From Limnanthes douglasii subsp. nivea (lineage: Eukaryota; Streptophyta; Magnoliopsida; Brassicales; Limnanthaceae): 64,000 nt of DNA. The DNA is taken from contig JAUPFV010000001.1 in assembly GCA_036936605.1 (NCBI GenBank), positions 33,303,900 to 33,367,899 of the forward strand, written 5' to 3'. Made by a program: the position numbers and the translations under genes. The notes under the pieces were generated by a model. It searched no databases. It was not told where the DNA came from and worked only from the letters and a program-made list of their open reading frames with translations. How positions within the stretch are numbered: the first letter of the stretch is position 1; each line of letters starts with the position of its first letter. This document shows, piece after piece, positions 23,300-32,572 of the stretch.

Positions 23300-24075
23300 G
23301 ATCTCTTTTGGTTTTTTCTTGCAACGGACTATATAATCCCTGTCTAATGCAAACACATTATGCCCCAAAAAATAGTCTGTACTTTTTTTTTGCAAAGTAT
23401 TTTATAGCTTTTGATGTAATATTTTGGGAGATCGTTGAACCATTCTATTGCTCCTCCTCTTAGGGCTGAGGTGAATGATTGACATTTGGTTGCGTAATTG
23501 AACTCGTACTTTGACGTGTCATCATTAAATTTTCGGATATGATAGTTTGGATCTTCTCGTCCATAGTACTTACTCAACAAATAAGTATTGCTAAACGATT
23601 GTGTGATGAGAGAAGACACTCTCGATGTTTGCAAGAATTTTTTATTCACCCATTAGGGCCAATTTTTATTATAATCGTAAGGATTTTCTTTATACAAGTA
23701 TTCTTTTAAACTTTCTAATCCTTGGTTTTTTTTATCGCGATTTATCATTCACATTAGATCTAAATGGGCAAAAACCTTTGATTATTTTGTAGCACCCGAG
23801 GGACGGTCTCTTAAAAGTTTTATTTTTTATTTTTTCTGGACTTATCCTCTAGTTTGTTTCTCATCTTTTTATATTTGATGTCGTATTCTCCCGCATCATG
23901 TCTTGTAGCAGCATCTCGCTCAGCTTTAAAAACTTACGTTAACAATTATTTTTGTAATAATGAATTTTTAATTTATTCTTCTTTTAGTAGTTCAACCATC
24001 GCTTCAATCTCAGTTAGAGATTCCATGAGATTTTTTTCTATCGTTGATTCTCCAATCGCGTAATTTCCAGTGATT
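23300..24075 (-). pseudogene. Gag remnant (old Tat element)
   Basis: The frame 23649-23344 contains SFTSALRGGAIEWFNDLP, the retrotransposon gag core (FxxTLRGxAxxWFNxLP). Upstream pieces (MESLTEIEAMVELLKEE, near 24000) are the N-terminal coiled region. Frameshifts and stops occur throughout. Confidence 0.75.
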
Positions 24076-24130
24076 CTTTTGAAGGGTGCCCAATTCATTT
24101 GGTGTTGCTCTTATGGGAATAAAAATCTTG

Positions 24131-24150
24131 ATTGCCCACAGACAGCGTCA
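24131..24150 (-). other. Primer binding site of the old Tat element
   Basis: The minus strand reads TGACGCTGTCTGTGGGC, a decayed form of the TGGCGCCGTCTGTGGG-type site, 2 nt from the LTR end. Confidence 0.65.
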
Positions 24151-24152
24151 AC

Positions 24153-24433
24153 TAATGTCCAAAAAATTAGACAGTTAGGCTTAGTCGAAGCAGATCTAAG
24201 TATAAATGAGTTTGTGCTAAAAATTGATCACGAAAAAGTATATTGGAATGAGTTGGAAAGTGAAATGATGAGAAATGATTGAGAAAATATTTGTTATTCT
24301 TATTGATAGAAGGTAGGTAGAGCCTTATATATAGGTTATGTTATAAATAAATATCTTTTAAATACATAATATATAGAGAAAAATATATCTCTAACCACCA
24401 AATATGGAGTTAACTATATCTTTGACTTAGTAT
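24153..24433 (-). repeat. 5' LTR of the old Tat element, left part
   Basis: Aligns with the left LTR (see 15707). It is interrupted at 24433 by the younger element. The remainder continues from 31558, because AGTAT is duplicated on both sides of the insertion. Confidence 0.6.
24429..24433. repeat. Target site duplication AGTAT (left)
   Basis: AGTAT directly precedes the left LTR at 24434 and is repeated at 31553-31557 right after the right LTR. Confidence 0.9.
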
Positions 24434-24845
24434 TGAAGAGTTTTAAGTTGGTCTAGGGGTGATTATGCGATACGAGGATTACTGAGAGGCAATTCAGCGA
24501 TACAGAAATGTCTTAGTGTTAGTTTTAGAGAGAGAAAGTAAAGATTATTAGGTTAAGTAGAGAGAGAAAGTCTCATATTATTCATCTCGAGATTTGTGAA
24601 GCGTGTGTGGTCCTTTTATAGTACAATTACGGACCCCACACGCTTTAAATTTGGTTAATTACATCTTTTAGTCCCTATATTTTACTTTCTTCCTATTCTG
24701 GCTATCTCTTTATGTAGTTTGTCCAATTCAGTCCTCACACAGTTTTCTCTGTGCTATTTTCTCCTATCGCACTTTTCCTGTGCTATTCTCTCATGTCAAG
24801 TTTCTTCTTTACACATTTCTCCTTGTCTTTTATTCTTCCTTATCA
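24434..24845 (-). repeat. 3' LTR (412 bp)
   Basis: TGAAGAGTTTTAAG...TTCCTTATCA on the plus strand. A minus-strand TATA (complement of CTTTTATAG near 24614-24622) fits the element promoter. Confidence 0.92.
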
Positions 24846-24862
24846 GTATCCCCCAGTCCTAG
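24846..24862 (-). other. Polypurine tract
   Basis: The minus strand reads AGGACTGGGGGATAC immediately before the 3' LTR, the expected plus-strand primer for LTR retrotransposons. Confidence 0.8.
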
Positions 24863-25258
24863 TAAAAGTTATTTACTAGGACTGAATAATTCTCCGATTG
24901 CTCACTTCATATGTCCTCGAATAGTTACTCTTAACAAGCAGAAACCATTTTCCTCGAATATCTTCTCTTTCCAAATTTCCAAAATGCACCTCGAACCGTT
25001 CGAGGCTATAATTTGCTTCTTCGAATTTCCACAATGCTCCTCGAATCGCCAAGGCCACCAACCACTCCTCGAGAAATCTCTCTTCGAATTTCTCCTATTA
25101 ACCGAGTAGCCCCCCAATCCTTGCACCATTTTAGCCATATAAGCCCTCGAATGATTTCAGATTAAGGCTAAAAGGTGTGCCAGGATTGATTTGTATCATG
25201 ACGTCATTTGACAAACACATGTATCAGCATATCTTTCCGGAAAACGTTACCTATTCCC

Positions 25259-25397
25259 CTGACACTTTCTGACAAAAAACTCTTCATTTTCTCCTGACAT
25301 TTCCTGACAGAAAACTCTTCATCTTCCCCTGACATTTTCTGACAGAGAACTCTTCATCTTCCCCTGACATTTTCTGGTAGAGAACTCTTCCTCTTCC
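25259..25397. repeat. 35-bp tandem repeat, four copies, upstream of the antisense gene
   Basis: CCTGACATTTTCTGACAGAG-type units start at 25259, 25293, 25328 and 25363. They lie 110-250 bp upstream of the TATA box of the antisense gene, where an upstream regulatory array could act. Confidence 0.85.
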
Positions 25398-25505
25398 TTT
25401 GTGGCTGGTGTCAGAACAATTCGCACCTATATGGACCATAATGTCCCTAGGCAAACATCATAAAAAGTCCCCGGGCCTGATCTGTCAGGAAAGCCCAGCT
25501 TCACC

Positions 25506-25513
25506 TATAAATA
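25506..25513 (+). promoter_or_regulatory. TATA box of the antisense gene
   Basis: TATAAATA on the plus strand, followed by a CT-rich leader (CTTCTCTCTACATTAACTC) and the antisense coding region 58 bp on. It lies outside the LTR, so the gene seems to have its own promoter. Confidence 0.65.
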
Positions 25514-26877
25514 CTGATCTTCTCTCTACATTAACTCAACTTTTGTTCAATCATTTCTAGAGAGATAAAGTTGGCGAATAAACCCCGTCGGATTCCTGAG
25601 TGGTTGTTGATCAGTAAGAGGTTCGAAGAGAGAGTTGTTGTCGGCGAAGACGTGAGGCCTCATCCCTCACCATCGTCTACTACCTTCTTTGGTGCCTGGC
25701 CTCCCTCAGCAGATTCAACTGCAATTATTCCCCTCGAAGTCGCTCGACAAAGCTTGCATAGCGATTTAAACCCCCTCGGAGAAATGGGTAAGGACAGGCA
25801 ACACAAACACTTATCTGGGAAGAGAAAGAAGTCCCACAAGGATAGGAAAGGCTCTCACGAGCGAAAACGTTCCAGGGAGGCACCCCTGGTTATTCGGGAG
25901 CCTACGTCACCAACAACCCTCTAGACTCTCCCTCAAAGATCTGCTAGCCCTCTTCGAACGTCTACGAGACCCCCTCGAACTTCTGTTAGCCCTCCACGAA
26001 TATCTACAAGAAAATCTACAAGCCCTCAACGGACTTCTCACAGTTCTCCCCGAAGAAACGAGGTGGATGGGTCAAGTCTACCTTCCACTCCATCCATGAC
26101 CGTTCATGGATCTCAATTTTCCTCTTCGAAAACGCTCATTACCAAGAGGATATACTCAATAGACAAGATGAGAGTCGAGATGCCAAAGGAAAAAATCCTG
26201 CCACCAAGCCCCTTGAACCCAAAGTACCTATTATCCCCTCTTTGGGTCCTTCGAACACTGCAACTTCTTCATCCTCAATAATATCCGAAGAGCAAGCCTG
26301 TCGAATTGCTCCAAAATCAAAAGGGGACATCGTGCTTCCCTTGGAGTGGTAGCCCTTGCCAACATCAAATACAAGTACTTTTTAAAAGACGAAGAGGCGA
26401 TGCTAAGGACCCGATGGTGCATCCCTTCCTATATTACTATTAGATTTCCCTCGGAAGGAGAGACGCCTTTATTAGTGAGGGACAACGAGCTGGTGGTATA
26501 CACAGAGATCATGAACTGGGGGCTAAGGTATCCCTTAGACCCCTTCTTCATCGAATATTTGGCGAAGATAGGCCTTTGACCTTCACAGGTTGGTCCCAAC
26601 ATGTGGTTTACTCTGATGGCCTGCATCATGGCCTCGAGGCTCTCAGGTCTTGAATTTTCGTTAGAGCAAATCATTGGCCTTGCTGGTTTGGCCAAAAATC
26701 CTTTCTTTCCCTTTTACTCACTGACTTTCAATCGAGGACAAAAAATCCTGAGAGATCTACTAGAAGCTGACAAGATATGGAGGCAGCAATTTGTCTTTTT
26801 TTCTGGTTGCTGGGAGACCGGGTCAGAGGCCACTCCCTCAAATCCTCACAAGCTGTCTCTGATGTCGACTAATAAAT

Positions 26878-26991
26878 GTAAGTGCCTCCTCGAATTTGTT
26901 ATGCCTCCTCGAATTTTATGCCTCCTCGAATTTGTTATGCCTCCTCGAATTTCTTATTGTAATTGGTCTTGATATTGGCTACTTATTGCAG
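26878..26991 (+). other. Intron of the antisense gene
   Basis: Donor AAT|GTAAGTG, acceptor TTATTGCAG|CT, phase 1, 114 bp. It falls 12 codons after the N of the conserved NPxKL motif, exactly as in the copy at 62775-62859. It contains a small GCCTCCTCGAATTTGTTAT repeat array. Confidence 0.75.
26884..26957. repeat. 17-19-bp minisatellite inside the intron
   Basis: Units GCCTCCTCGAATTTGTTAT / GCCTCCTCGAATTTTAT start at 26884, 26903, 26920 and 26939. More copies occur at 27097-27135, at the junction with RNase H. Confidence 0.85.
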
Positions 26992-27022
26992 CTATGACTT
27001 GGATATCCAAGCCCTATTCTGA

Positions 27023-27550
27023 CTATGTTGAGGGTGCCACAAATGTGTTCACCAAACTTCGTTTGTGGGGCAAAGGAACAGTGGGACAACCGAATTTTAT
27101 GCCTCCTCGAATTTTATGCCTCCTCGAATTTGTTATGTCGAAGTCTCCCAGCTCTACTGACCATTTAGTCATCCTGGTAGAGAAATCAGGCCTTTGCAAT
27201 AAACTCTTCAGAGGAAAAGTCGTCCGAATAATGATTGGGTGGGCCTGGAAGTAAGGTCTCATCTTTCGGGCTGCCGTTACCAATGCTAAAGCTACCTTCT
27301 CCAACGTGAGGTATCGCTTCTCCGCATCATGCAAACTCTTACTGACATAATAGATAGGCTTCAGGAGAGAGTCATCTTCGCGGAGGAGAACGGCACTGAC
27401 AGCGCATCCCGATACTGCTACATAGATAATTAATGTCTCTCCTACCAATGGTTTAGATAAGACTTCCAGGGACGTCAAATACTCTTGGATTTGATGAAAA
27501 GCGGTCGAACATTCCTCGGTCCAACAAAACTGTTTCACATTCCGCAACAC
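27023..27550 (-). pseudogene. RNase H of the Tat element, C-terminus replaced
   Basis: Gypsy RT-linked RNase H: TEECSTAFHQIQEYL, LREDDSLLKPIYYVSKSL, EKRYLTLEKVALALVTAARK and MTKWSVELGDFDI are clear. Normal similarity stops after GDFDITNSRRH. The remaining residues (IRGGIKFGCPTVPLP) are encoded by the complement of the antisense gene and its repeat. Integrase should follow but is absent. It is in the same frame as RT, separated by a TAA at 27569-27571. Confidence 0.88.
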
Positions 27551-27568
27551 TTTGAAAAATGGAGCGCA

Positions 27569-28572
27569 TTAATCCGAAGACCTAGAGATGAATCTGTTCA
27601 GAGCGGCCAATCTTCCTGTCAGAACTTTTACTTCCTTGATATTTCGAGGGGGGGTCATCGTGATCAAAGATTTGAGCTGCTCGGGATCGGCTTCGATGCA
27701 TTTTTTGCTGATCATGTAACCAAGAAATTTTCCTGACGTCACCCCGAAAATGCATTTCTCCGGATTGAGTTTTAAATTGACTTTGCTTAAATTTCGAAAT
27801 GTCTCTGCCAGGTCGGCGAAATGTTCTTCGTCCCGCTCACTCTTGACAAACATATCATCAATATAGGCTTCCATGTTCCGCCCGATCTGCCCCTCAAAGG
27901 TTTTATTGACCAGGCGCCGATAGGTTGCCCCCGCGTTTTTTAATCCGAATGGCATGACCCTATAGCAATATAAACCTCGCCCGGTGATAAAAGAAGTGCT
28001 TTCCTCATCGTTAGCGGCTAGTCGGATTTGGTTGTACCCCGAGTAAGCGTCCATAAATGACAACAGCCGATTTCCGGAGGTCGAATTCACTAGTTGATCG
28101 ATGCGAGGCACAGGAAACGGATCCTTAGGACAAGCTCTGTTTAAATCCGTGAAGTCAACACACATTCTCCACTTGCCATTTTTCTTCCGTACTAACACCG
28201 GATTCGATGCCCATATGGGGTAATGCGACTCGCAAATATGGCCTATGCTCAGTAGCCTTTCGACCTCCAACAGAATTGCTAAGGCTTTTTCCGGGGAGAC
28301 AGGTCTTCTTTTTGGGACTATGGGTTGGATATCTAATCGTACCGCGAGTTTATGACATATGATTTCCGACGGCACCCCAGTGACATCCGGTGCACACCAA
28401 GAAAACATATCAAGTTTATCAGATAAAAAAGCAATTAATTTTTCCTTAAATTCTGGAGAGAGGTGGACTCCAATCTTCAGAACTTTGCCACTCGCAAATT
28501 CGTGTATCGCAGAATCTTCTTCTGGGACCTGAAATCCGGGGGCCTCCCTCGGATCATCACAGGGGATGATTT
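27569..28572 (-). pseudogene. Reverse transcriptase of the Tat element
   Basis: RT with all core blocks: NPVLVRKKNGKWRMCVDFTD, SFMDAYSGYNQI, MPFGLKNAGATYRRLVNK, the catalytic YIDDMFVKS, and LGYMISKKCIEADPEQL. The frame is open from just after a poly-C tract (near 28572) to a TAA at 27569 that replaces a codon in FISRSSDxCAPFF. The catalytic residues look intact. It is separated from protease by one TAG (28597-28599) and a one-base length change in the poly-C tract. Confidence 0.9.
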
Positions 28573-28573
28573 C

Positions 28574-28585
28574 GGGGGGGGGGGG
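28574..28585. repeat. 12-nt G homopolymer at the protease/RT boundary
   Basis: G12 on the plus strand (C12 in the element sense). With 12 C the RT frame is out of register with protease. A 13th C would bring them into register, so this looks like a slippage frameshift. Confidence 0.8.
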
Positions 28586-28596
28586 CCCTTTAATTG

Positions 28597-29316
28597 CTAT
28601 GCTTGGTCTGAAGTTTCCCCCCGGACCCCCTTAGAGGACAGGGCTATCTGGTAACATTCACGCGCCATCATCTGGCTACTTCGGATGATCCCAATATTGT
28701 TTCCGACCACGTATTTTAGGCATTGATGCACTGTGGAGATTACGCCATGCATCCGGGACAACCACGAGCGACCCAGGATGGCATTATACGATGTTGGCGC
28801 GTCAACCACAATAAAAAGCACCTCCACTTCTTTCTTGAATGGTCCACGGCCCAACTCGACCATACACTGAAATTCTCCAACCACCACTGTTGTAGAGCCA
28901 GTAAAGCCCACTATTGTCGTGTCGGATCTCCGGATAACAGGCGGGTCAGAGATTCGTCTGTAAGTACTCATAAACAATATATTTGTGGAGCTCTCCGTGT
29001 CGATGAGTATTTTCTGAATTTGATCACCAGCAATGCTCGCCGCAATCACTACCGCATCTTCATGAGGGCCTGCAATATTTGGTATATCATCATCATCAAA
29101 ACAAATAATAGGGGAAGGCGATCGGTACATTTGTGCCGACATTCCCGCCTCAATCTGTGTGGTCAGGTTGACCATGTGCCTTTTTCGGGAACTGTTGGAA
29201 TTTCCCGCAATAGTGTCTCCCCCGAAAATTGCCAGAGAATCGAAGAACGCACAAAGGCTGTCCACTCTCCCCTTCGGAATTTCTTCTTCCACAAAGTTCA
29301 CATTGTTTCTCCCCAC
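28597..29316 (-). CDS. Aspartic protease region of the Tat element
   Basis: A 239-codon frame with SLAIFGGDTIAGNSNSSRKR, HEDAVVIAASIAG, the active-site region ILIDTESSTNILF and the flap/C-terminal block FIVVDAPTSYNAILGRSWLS. The active site reads DTE where the family has DTG. The sister copy at the right edge (63516-63851, minus) has the normal DTG. A Glu at that position probably abolishes activity. It is in the same frame as gag, separated by one TAA at 29329-29331. Confidence 0.85.
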   Translation of the reverse strand: MGRNNVNFVEEEIPKGRVDSLCAFFDSLAIFGGDTIAGNSNSSRKRHMVNLTTQIEAGMSAQMYRSPSPIICFDDDDIPNIAGPHEDAVVIAASIAGDQIQKILIDTESSTNILFMSTYRRISDPPVIRRSDTTIVGFTGSTTVVVGEFQCMVELGRGPFKKEVEVLFIVVDAPTSYNAILGRSWLSRMHGVISTVHQCLKYVVGNNIGIIRSSQMMARECYQIALSSKGVRGETSDQA

Positions 29317-29328
29317 CTTGGGATCTAA

Positions 29329-31128
29329 TTACTCTTGCTCGATGTCAAAATCGTCGACCCCTTCGGAAATCACCATGGATGTGTCAGTGTTCTTTGAGAC
29401 AGCTTTTACCACGACGTTTTTCTGGGAGTGTTTTTTGATGAACTCCAACAACATTCCATTCTCAATTAGGGCTTGCACCTCTTTCTTCAAAGCTATGCAA
29501 TCCTTGGTGTCGTGCCCAATTTCCTCATGATATTTGCAATATTTGTTGACGCTTCTGCTTTCCCTCGGAGTCTGTATGAGAAAAGGCTTCCTGAACGGGA
29601 CCGTAGATTTTGCTTTATCAAATATCGCAGCAACATTTTCTGTCAACTCCGCAAAATAGTCTGGTCGAACCCATTTGTTTGACATGAGTCTCGCTCCTTG
29701 ATTGTAATTTTGTTGATTGCCATAGTACTGTGGGTTCGAATTTTGCCTCGGAGGATATTGACCCGTACTTTTAGTCTGAACATTCGATCGAGGGCCCTGG
29801 TTGCTCGACTCAGTCCTTTGAAATTGATTCTGGTCCAACTGATCCCCCGACCCTTTCTCTGAGGCTTGGGTCTCTTCTACTAGGATCCTCTTCTCAAACT
29901 GATTTAGCAATGCTCCAAAGGTCATCACCTGACTTTCCGCCACCGTATCCTTCAACAACTCGGGGAGCAGGCCCATCCTGAAAGCTGCAAGCGCCACTGA
30001 ATCCTTGCAATATTCCATATCCGTTTTCGTTTTGACAAAACGATTGGTGTAACTTTTGAGGCTCTCCCCCACCTTCTGTCGGCAATAGATGATCGTGTCT
30101 CCGTTGGCTCTGAACTTCTTGTTCCCCACGAAGTGTTGTCTGAAGATGTTCCAGAACATATCAAAATTCTTTATCGAGCCCTGAGGCAGCCTGTTGTACC
30201 ACTTAGATGCTACTCCCTTGAAAGTCTGAGAGAATGCTCTGCACAGCAGCTTATCATCGTCGTCAAAATTGATCATAAAATTCTTAAATTGCTCGATGTG
30301 ATTATCCAAATCCTGCGTCCAATCGAATTTTTCTAACTTTGAAATATCAAAGTGCTTCGGAAGGTTCCCCACTAAAATCTCCAAGGACAGAGGAGAGGCT
30401 CTCCAATTATGACATGTACGATAAATATTGGATCTTAAATTGTCGTTATTCGAAAAGTACAAACCCTCCTCGGAAGGTAAAGTGTATTGCTGCTGCCATT
30501 CCGAATTTCGAGGGCCCATGTCCTCTTTCTTATCAGGACACTTTTCCTGTTCATGAGACCGATCACCACCTCGGGCATGGTGACGTTTTTCGCTCGAGGA
30601 TTTCCTCTCCGAGCTTCTTCCTCTTTGGAAATCGGTACGCCTGTGATCACGTTTTTTCTTCTTGTGGTATTTCCGAGGGGACAATTCCAAAGTGCTGTAT
30701 CGCGAGTAATCGCTTGAGTCGGCCGAATCCGAACGGCGCCTCTCTCTTCTCCTCGGCGATCGCCGCTCGCGCCCCCGATATCTGTCGTCCCTATTTTCGG
30801 GACGAAATTCAGTTTCGCGTTCCTCCTTTTCAATGACAGCCTCTCTCCTTATCTCGGATCGAAGATTCTCCTGTGCGGCTTCCTTTTCTACTTTCAATCT
30901 TTCGATCTCTAGTAGCAATTCATTCCTCCGAGCCAGGAGATCTGAGTCATCAAAAGCGTTTTCGACTCGCTGACTTCCTTCTCCCTCGTATTCCATATCA
31001 TTCCGGTAATCATCGCCTATCAAGTTCTCCTCGCAATTGTTAACCACATCGTCCCCTTCCATAGTTCTCCTCGAAACAGGGATTATTTCCAGGAAGCGAT
31101 TGCCGTTAGAGAGATCCTCGCTTCCCAT
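29329..31128 (-). CDS. Gag of the Tat element
   Basis: Capsid/nucleocapsid precursor of about 599 residues. N-terminal coiled coil (SDLLARRNELLLEIERLKVE), an RS-rich stretch (RRSPRRRERRRSDSADSSDY), the capsid core (DNHIEQFKNFMINFDDDDKL, KGVASKWYNRLPQGSI) and a C-terminal zinc-like motif CKYHEEIGHDTKDC. The frame can be extended to a GTG at 31140, but the first ATG is at 31128, inside the primer binding site. A later ATG, about 27 codons further in (MEGDDVVNN), is an alternative start. The frame is intact. Confidence 0.9.
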   Translation of the reverse strand: MGSEDLSNGNRFLEIIPVSRRTMEGDDVVNNCEENLIGDDYRNDMEYEGEGSQRVENAFDDSDLLARRNELLLEIERLKVEKEAAQENLRSEIRREAVIEKEERETEFRPENRDDRYRGRERRSPRRRERRRSDSADSSDYSRYSTLELSPRKYHKKKKRDHRRTDFQRGRSSERKSSSEKRHHARGGDRSHEQEKCPDKKEDMGPRNSEWQQQYTLPSEEGLYFSNNDNLRSNIYRTCHNWRASPLSLEILVGNLPKHFDISKLEKFDWTQDLDNHIEQFKNFMINFDDDDKLLCRAFSQTFKGVASKWYNRLPQGSIKNFDMFWNIFRQHFVGNKKFRANGDTIIYCRQKVGESLKSYTNRFVKTKTDMEYCKDSVALAAFRMGLLPELLKDTVAESQVMTFGALLNQFEKRILVEETQASEKGSGDQLDQNQFQRTESSNQGPRSNVQTKSTGQYPPRQNSNPQYYGNQQNYNQGARLMSNKWVRPDYFAELTENVAAIFDKAKSTVPFRKPFLIQTPRESRSVNKYCKYHEEIGHDTKDCIALKKEVQALIENGMLLEFIKKHSQKNVVVKAVSKNTDTSMVISEGVDDFDIEQE

Positions 31129-31139
31129 AGACGGCGCCA
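31124..31139 (-). other. Primer binding site of the Tat element
   Basis: The minus strand reads TGGCGCCGTCTATGGG, 1 nt from the LTR, typical of Tat-type gypsy elements apart from CTATGG where I expect CTGTGG. That base creates the first ATG of gag. Confidence 0.88.
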
Positions 31140-31140
31140 C

Positions 31141-31552
31141 TGAAAAGTTTTAAGTTGGTCCAGGGGTGATTATGCGATACGAGGATTACTAAGAGGAAAT
31201 TCGGCGATACAGAAATGTCTTAGTGTCAGTTTTAGAGAGAGAAAGTAAAGATTATTAGGTTAAGTAGAGAGAGAAAGTCTCATATTATTCATCTTGGGAT
31301 TTGTGAAGCGTGTGTGGTCCTTTTATAGTACAATTGCGGACCCCACACGCTTTAACTTTGGTTAATTACATCTTTTAGTCCCTATATTTTACTCTTTTCC
31401 TATTCTGGCTATCTCTTTATGTAGTTTGTACAATTCAGTCCTCACACAGTTTTCTCTGTGCTATTTTCTCCTATCACACTTTTCCTGTGCTATTTTCTCC
31501 TGTCAAGTTTCTTCTTCACACTTTTCTCCTTGTCTTTTATTCTTCCTTATCA
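31141..31552 (-). repeat. 5' LTR (412 bp)
   Basis: TGAAAAGTTTTAAG...TTCCTTATCA, colinear with 24434-24845, with about 18 substitutions by hand count. Confidence 0.92.
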
Positions 31553-31557
31553 AGTAT
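31553..31557. repeat. Target site duplication AGTAT (right)
   Basis: Matches 24429-24433. Confidence 0.9.
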
Positions 31558-31769
31558 AACTAAATATCTATATGTTTATATAGGATTTATAAACCAATTA
31601 CCAATGCACTAAGAAATATTTGCAATTAAGTATATAATTAGAATGAATAGAAGATTGATACTAAATAAATTCGACTATAATTTAAATTTATTGTGCGTAT
31701 ATTTGTAATTATAGAAAAAATATTAAATATATAATTTATATTCATATATTAAGTCTTAGTAAGACTTAA
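31558..31769. other. Remainder of the old Tat 5' LTR and AT-rich spacer
   Basis: By the insertion logic this continues the LTR broken at 24433. The LTR end could not be placed exactly. Confidence 0.4.
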
Positions 31770-31789
31770 ATTGATTTTTTTAAAACTAT

Positions 31790-32290
31790 ATACAAGTGTT
31801 ATTTATTATTTTTAAGTTATATTGTTATAATTTTAATATTATATTTTGAATTTTATTATTGTGATTTGGTTTTAAATATTACAAGTGTTATTTATTATTT
31901 TTAAGTTATATTGTTATAATTTTAATATGACATTTTGAATTTTATTATTGTGATTAGGTTTTAAATGTTACAAGTGTTATTTATTATTTTTAAGTTATAT
32001 TGTTATAATTTTAATATTACATTTTGAATTTTATTATTGTGATTTGGTTTTAAATATTACCAGTGTTATGTATTATTTTTAAGTTATATTGTTATAATTT
32101 TAATATTACATTTTGAATATTATTATTGTGATTTGGTTTTAAATATTACAAATGTTATTTATTATTTTTTAAACCAAAATCATATTTTATCATGGTAAAA
32201 GATTACAAGTTATATTGTTATAATTTTAATATTAAATTTTGAATTTTATTATTGTAATTTTAATAATGATTATAAATTATTATTACATTT
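31790..32290. repeat. 89-bp AT-rich tandem array (inverted relative of 14720)
   Basis: Units containing ACAAGTGTTATTTATTATTT and ATTTTGAATTTTATTATTGT, the reverse complement of the array at 14720-15130, about 4-5 copies. Confidence 0.82.
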
Positions 32291-32572
32291 TGGTTAGTAT
32301 TAATTTGTTTTGGTTATCACAAACATCATTCATAACAAATGAAAATTAGTGGATTGGTGAGTATTAGTAAGTCTACGATTTATAGGCATTTTAAAACTTA
32401 AAACAACGTTTTTTTAAATATGCAATAAATTACTAATCGAAACTAATTAATATCGCAAATAATAAAAACTAAATTTAGACTAATACCAACTAATAACAAG
32501 CAATAACAACTAACAACAACTAATAAAATTAGAATTAAAAGAACTAATTTAAATTACTATAACAATTAAATA

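Larger units (their letters stand above)
25571..27090 (+). pseudogene. Antisense gene of the Tat element (PF04195-like), with an intron
   Basis: Plus-strand gene between RNase H and the 3' LTR, antisense to gag-pol. Exon 1 (25571-26877) encodes a basic, proline/serine-rich N-terminus (GKRKKSHKDRKGSHERKRSR; repeated SPPRTSTRPPRTSV-like units) and then a folded region with IRFPSEGETPLLV, NWGLRYPLDPFFIEYLAKI and WFTLMACIMASRLSG. This resembles plant 'putative gypsy type transposon' proteins. Intron at 26878-26991; exon 2 begins MTWISKPYSDYVEGA. Defects: the expected start codon reads TTG (25571), TAG at 25922, a frameshift between 26281 and 26346, and TGA at 26577. The gene ends abruptly near 27090 at the deletion junction. 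Function unknown; a regulatory or packaging role has been neither shown nor excluded. Confidence 0.75.
24434..31552 (-). mobile_element. Complete Tat-type gypsy element lacking integrase
   Basis: A 7119-bp element with two 412-bp LTRs, PBS, PPT and a 5-bp target duplication (AGTAT). Minus-strand order is gag, protease, RT, RNase H. A plus-strand antisense gene fills the place between RNase H and the 3' LTR. There is no integrase: the RNase H frame runs directly into antisense-gene sequence near 27100. A hand comparison of the LTRs finds about 18 differences in 412 bp (~4%), so insertion is fairly recent in evolutionary terms. Transposition would need integrase in trans. Confidence 0.92.
15707..31740 (-). 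mobile_element. Old Tat-lineage gypsy element, split by a younger insertion
   Basis: A decayed Ty3/gypsy element on the minus strand. In element order: right LTR (24153-24433, continuing after the insertion at 31558), PBS, gag, protease, RNase H, integrase, antisense gene (plus strand), PPT and left LTR. The LTR copies share a recognisable block: 15740-15860 against 24185-24300, roughly 70% by eye. The right end near 31740 is approximate. Many stops and indels show it is ancient. The element at 24434-31552 sits inside its right LTR. Confidence 0.68.

Noticed and set aside
23344..24075. Possible host coding gene on either strand in 21-24 kb
   Set aside because: The readable words are gypsy gag and protease blocks; plus-strand ORFs there are shadows.
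28723..29682. Long plus-strand ORFs of 201 and 123 codons
   Set aside because: They lie opposite the intact gag/protease frames and carry no domain words: antisense shadows. True antisense coding was accepted only between pol and the 3' LTR.
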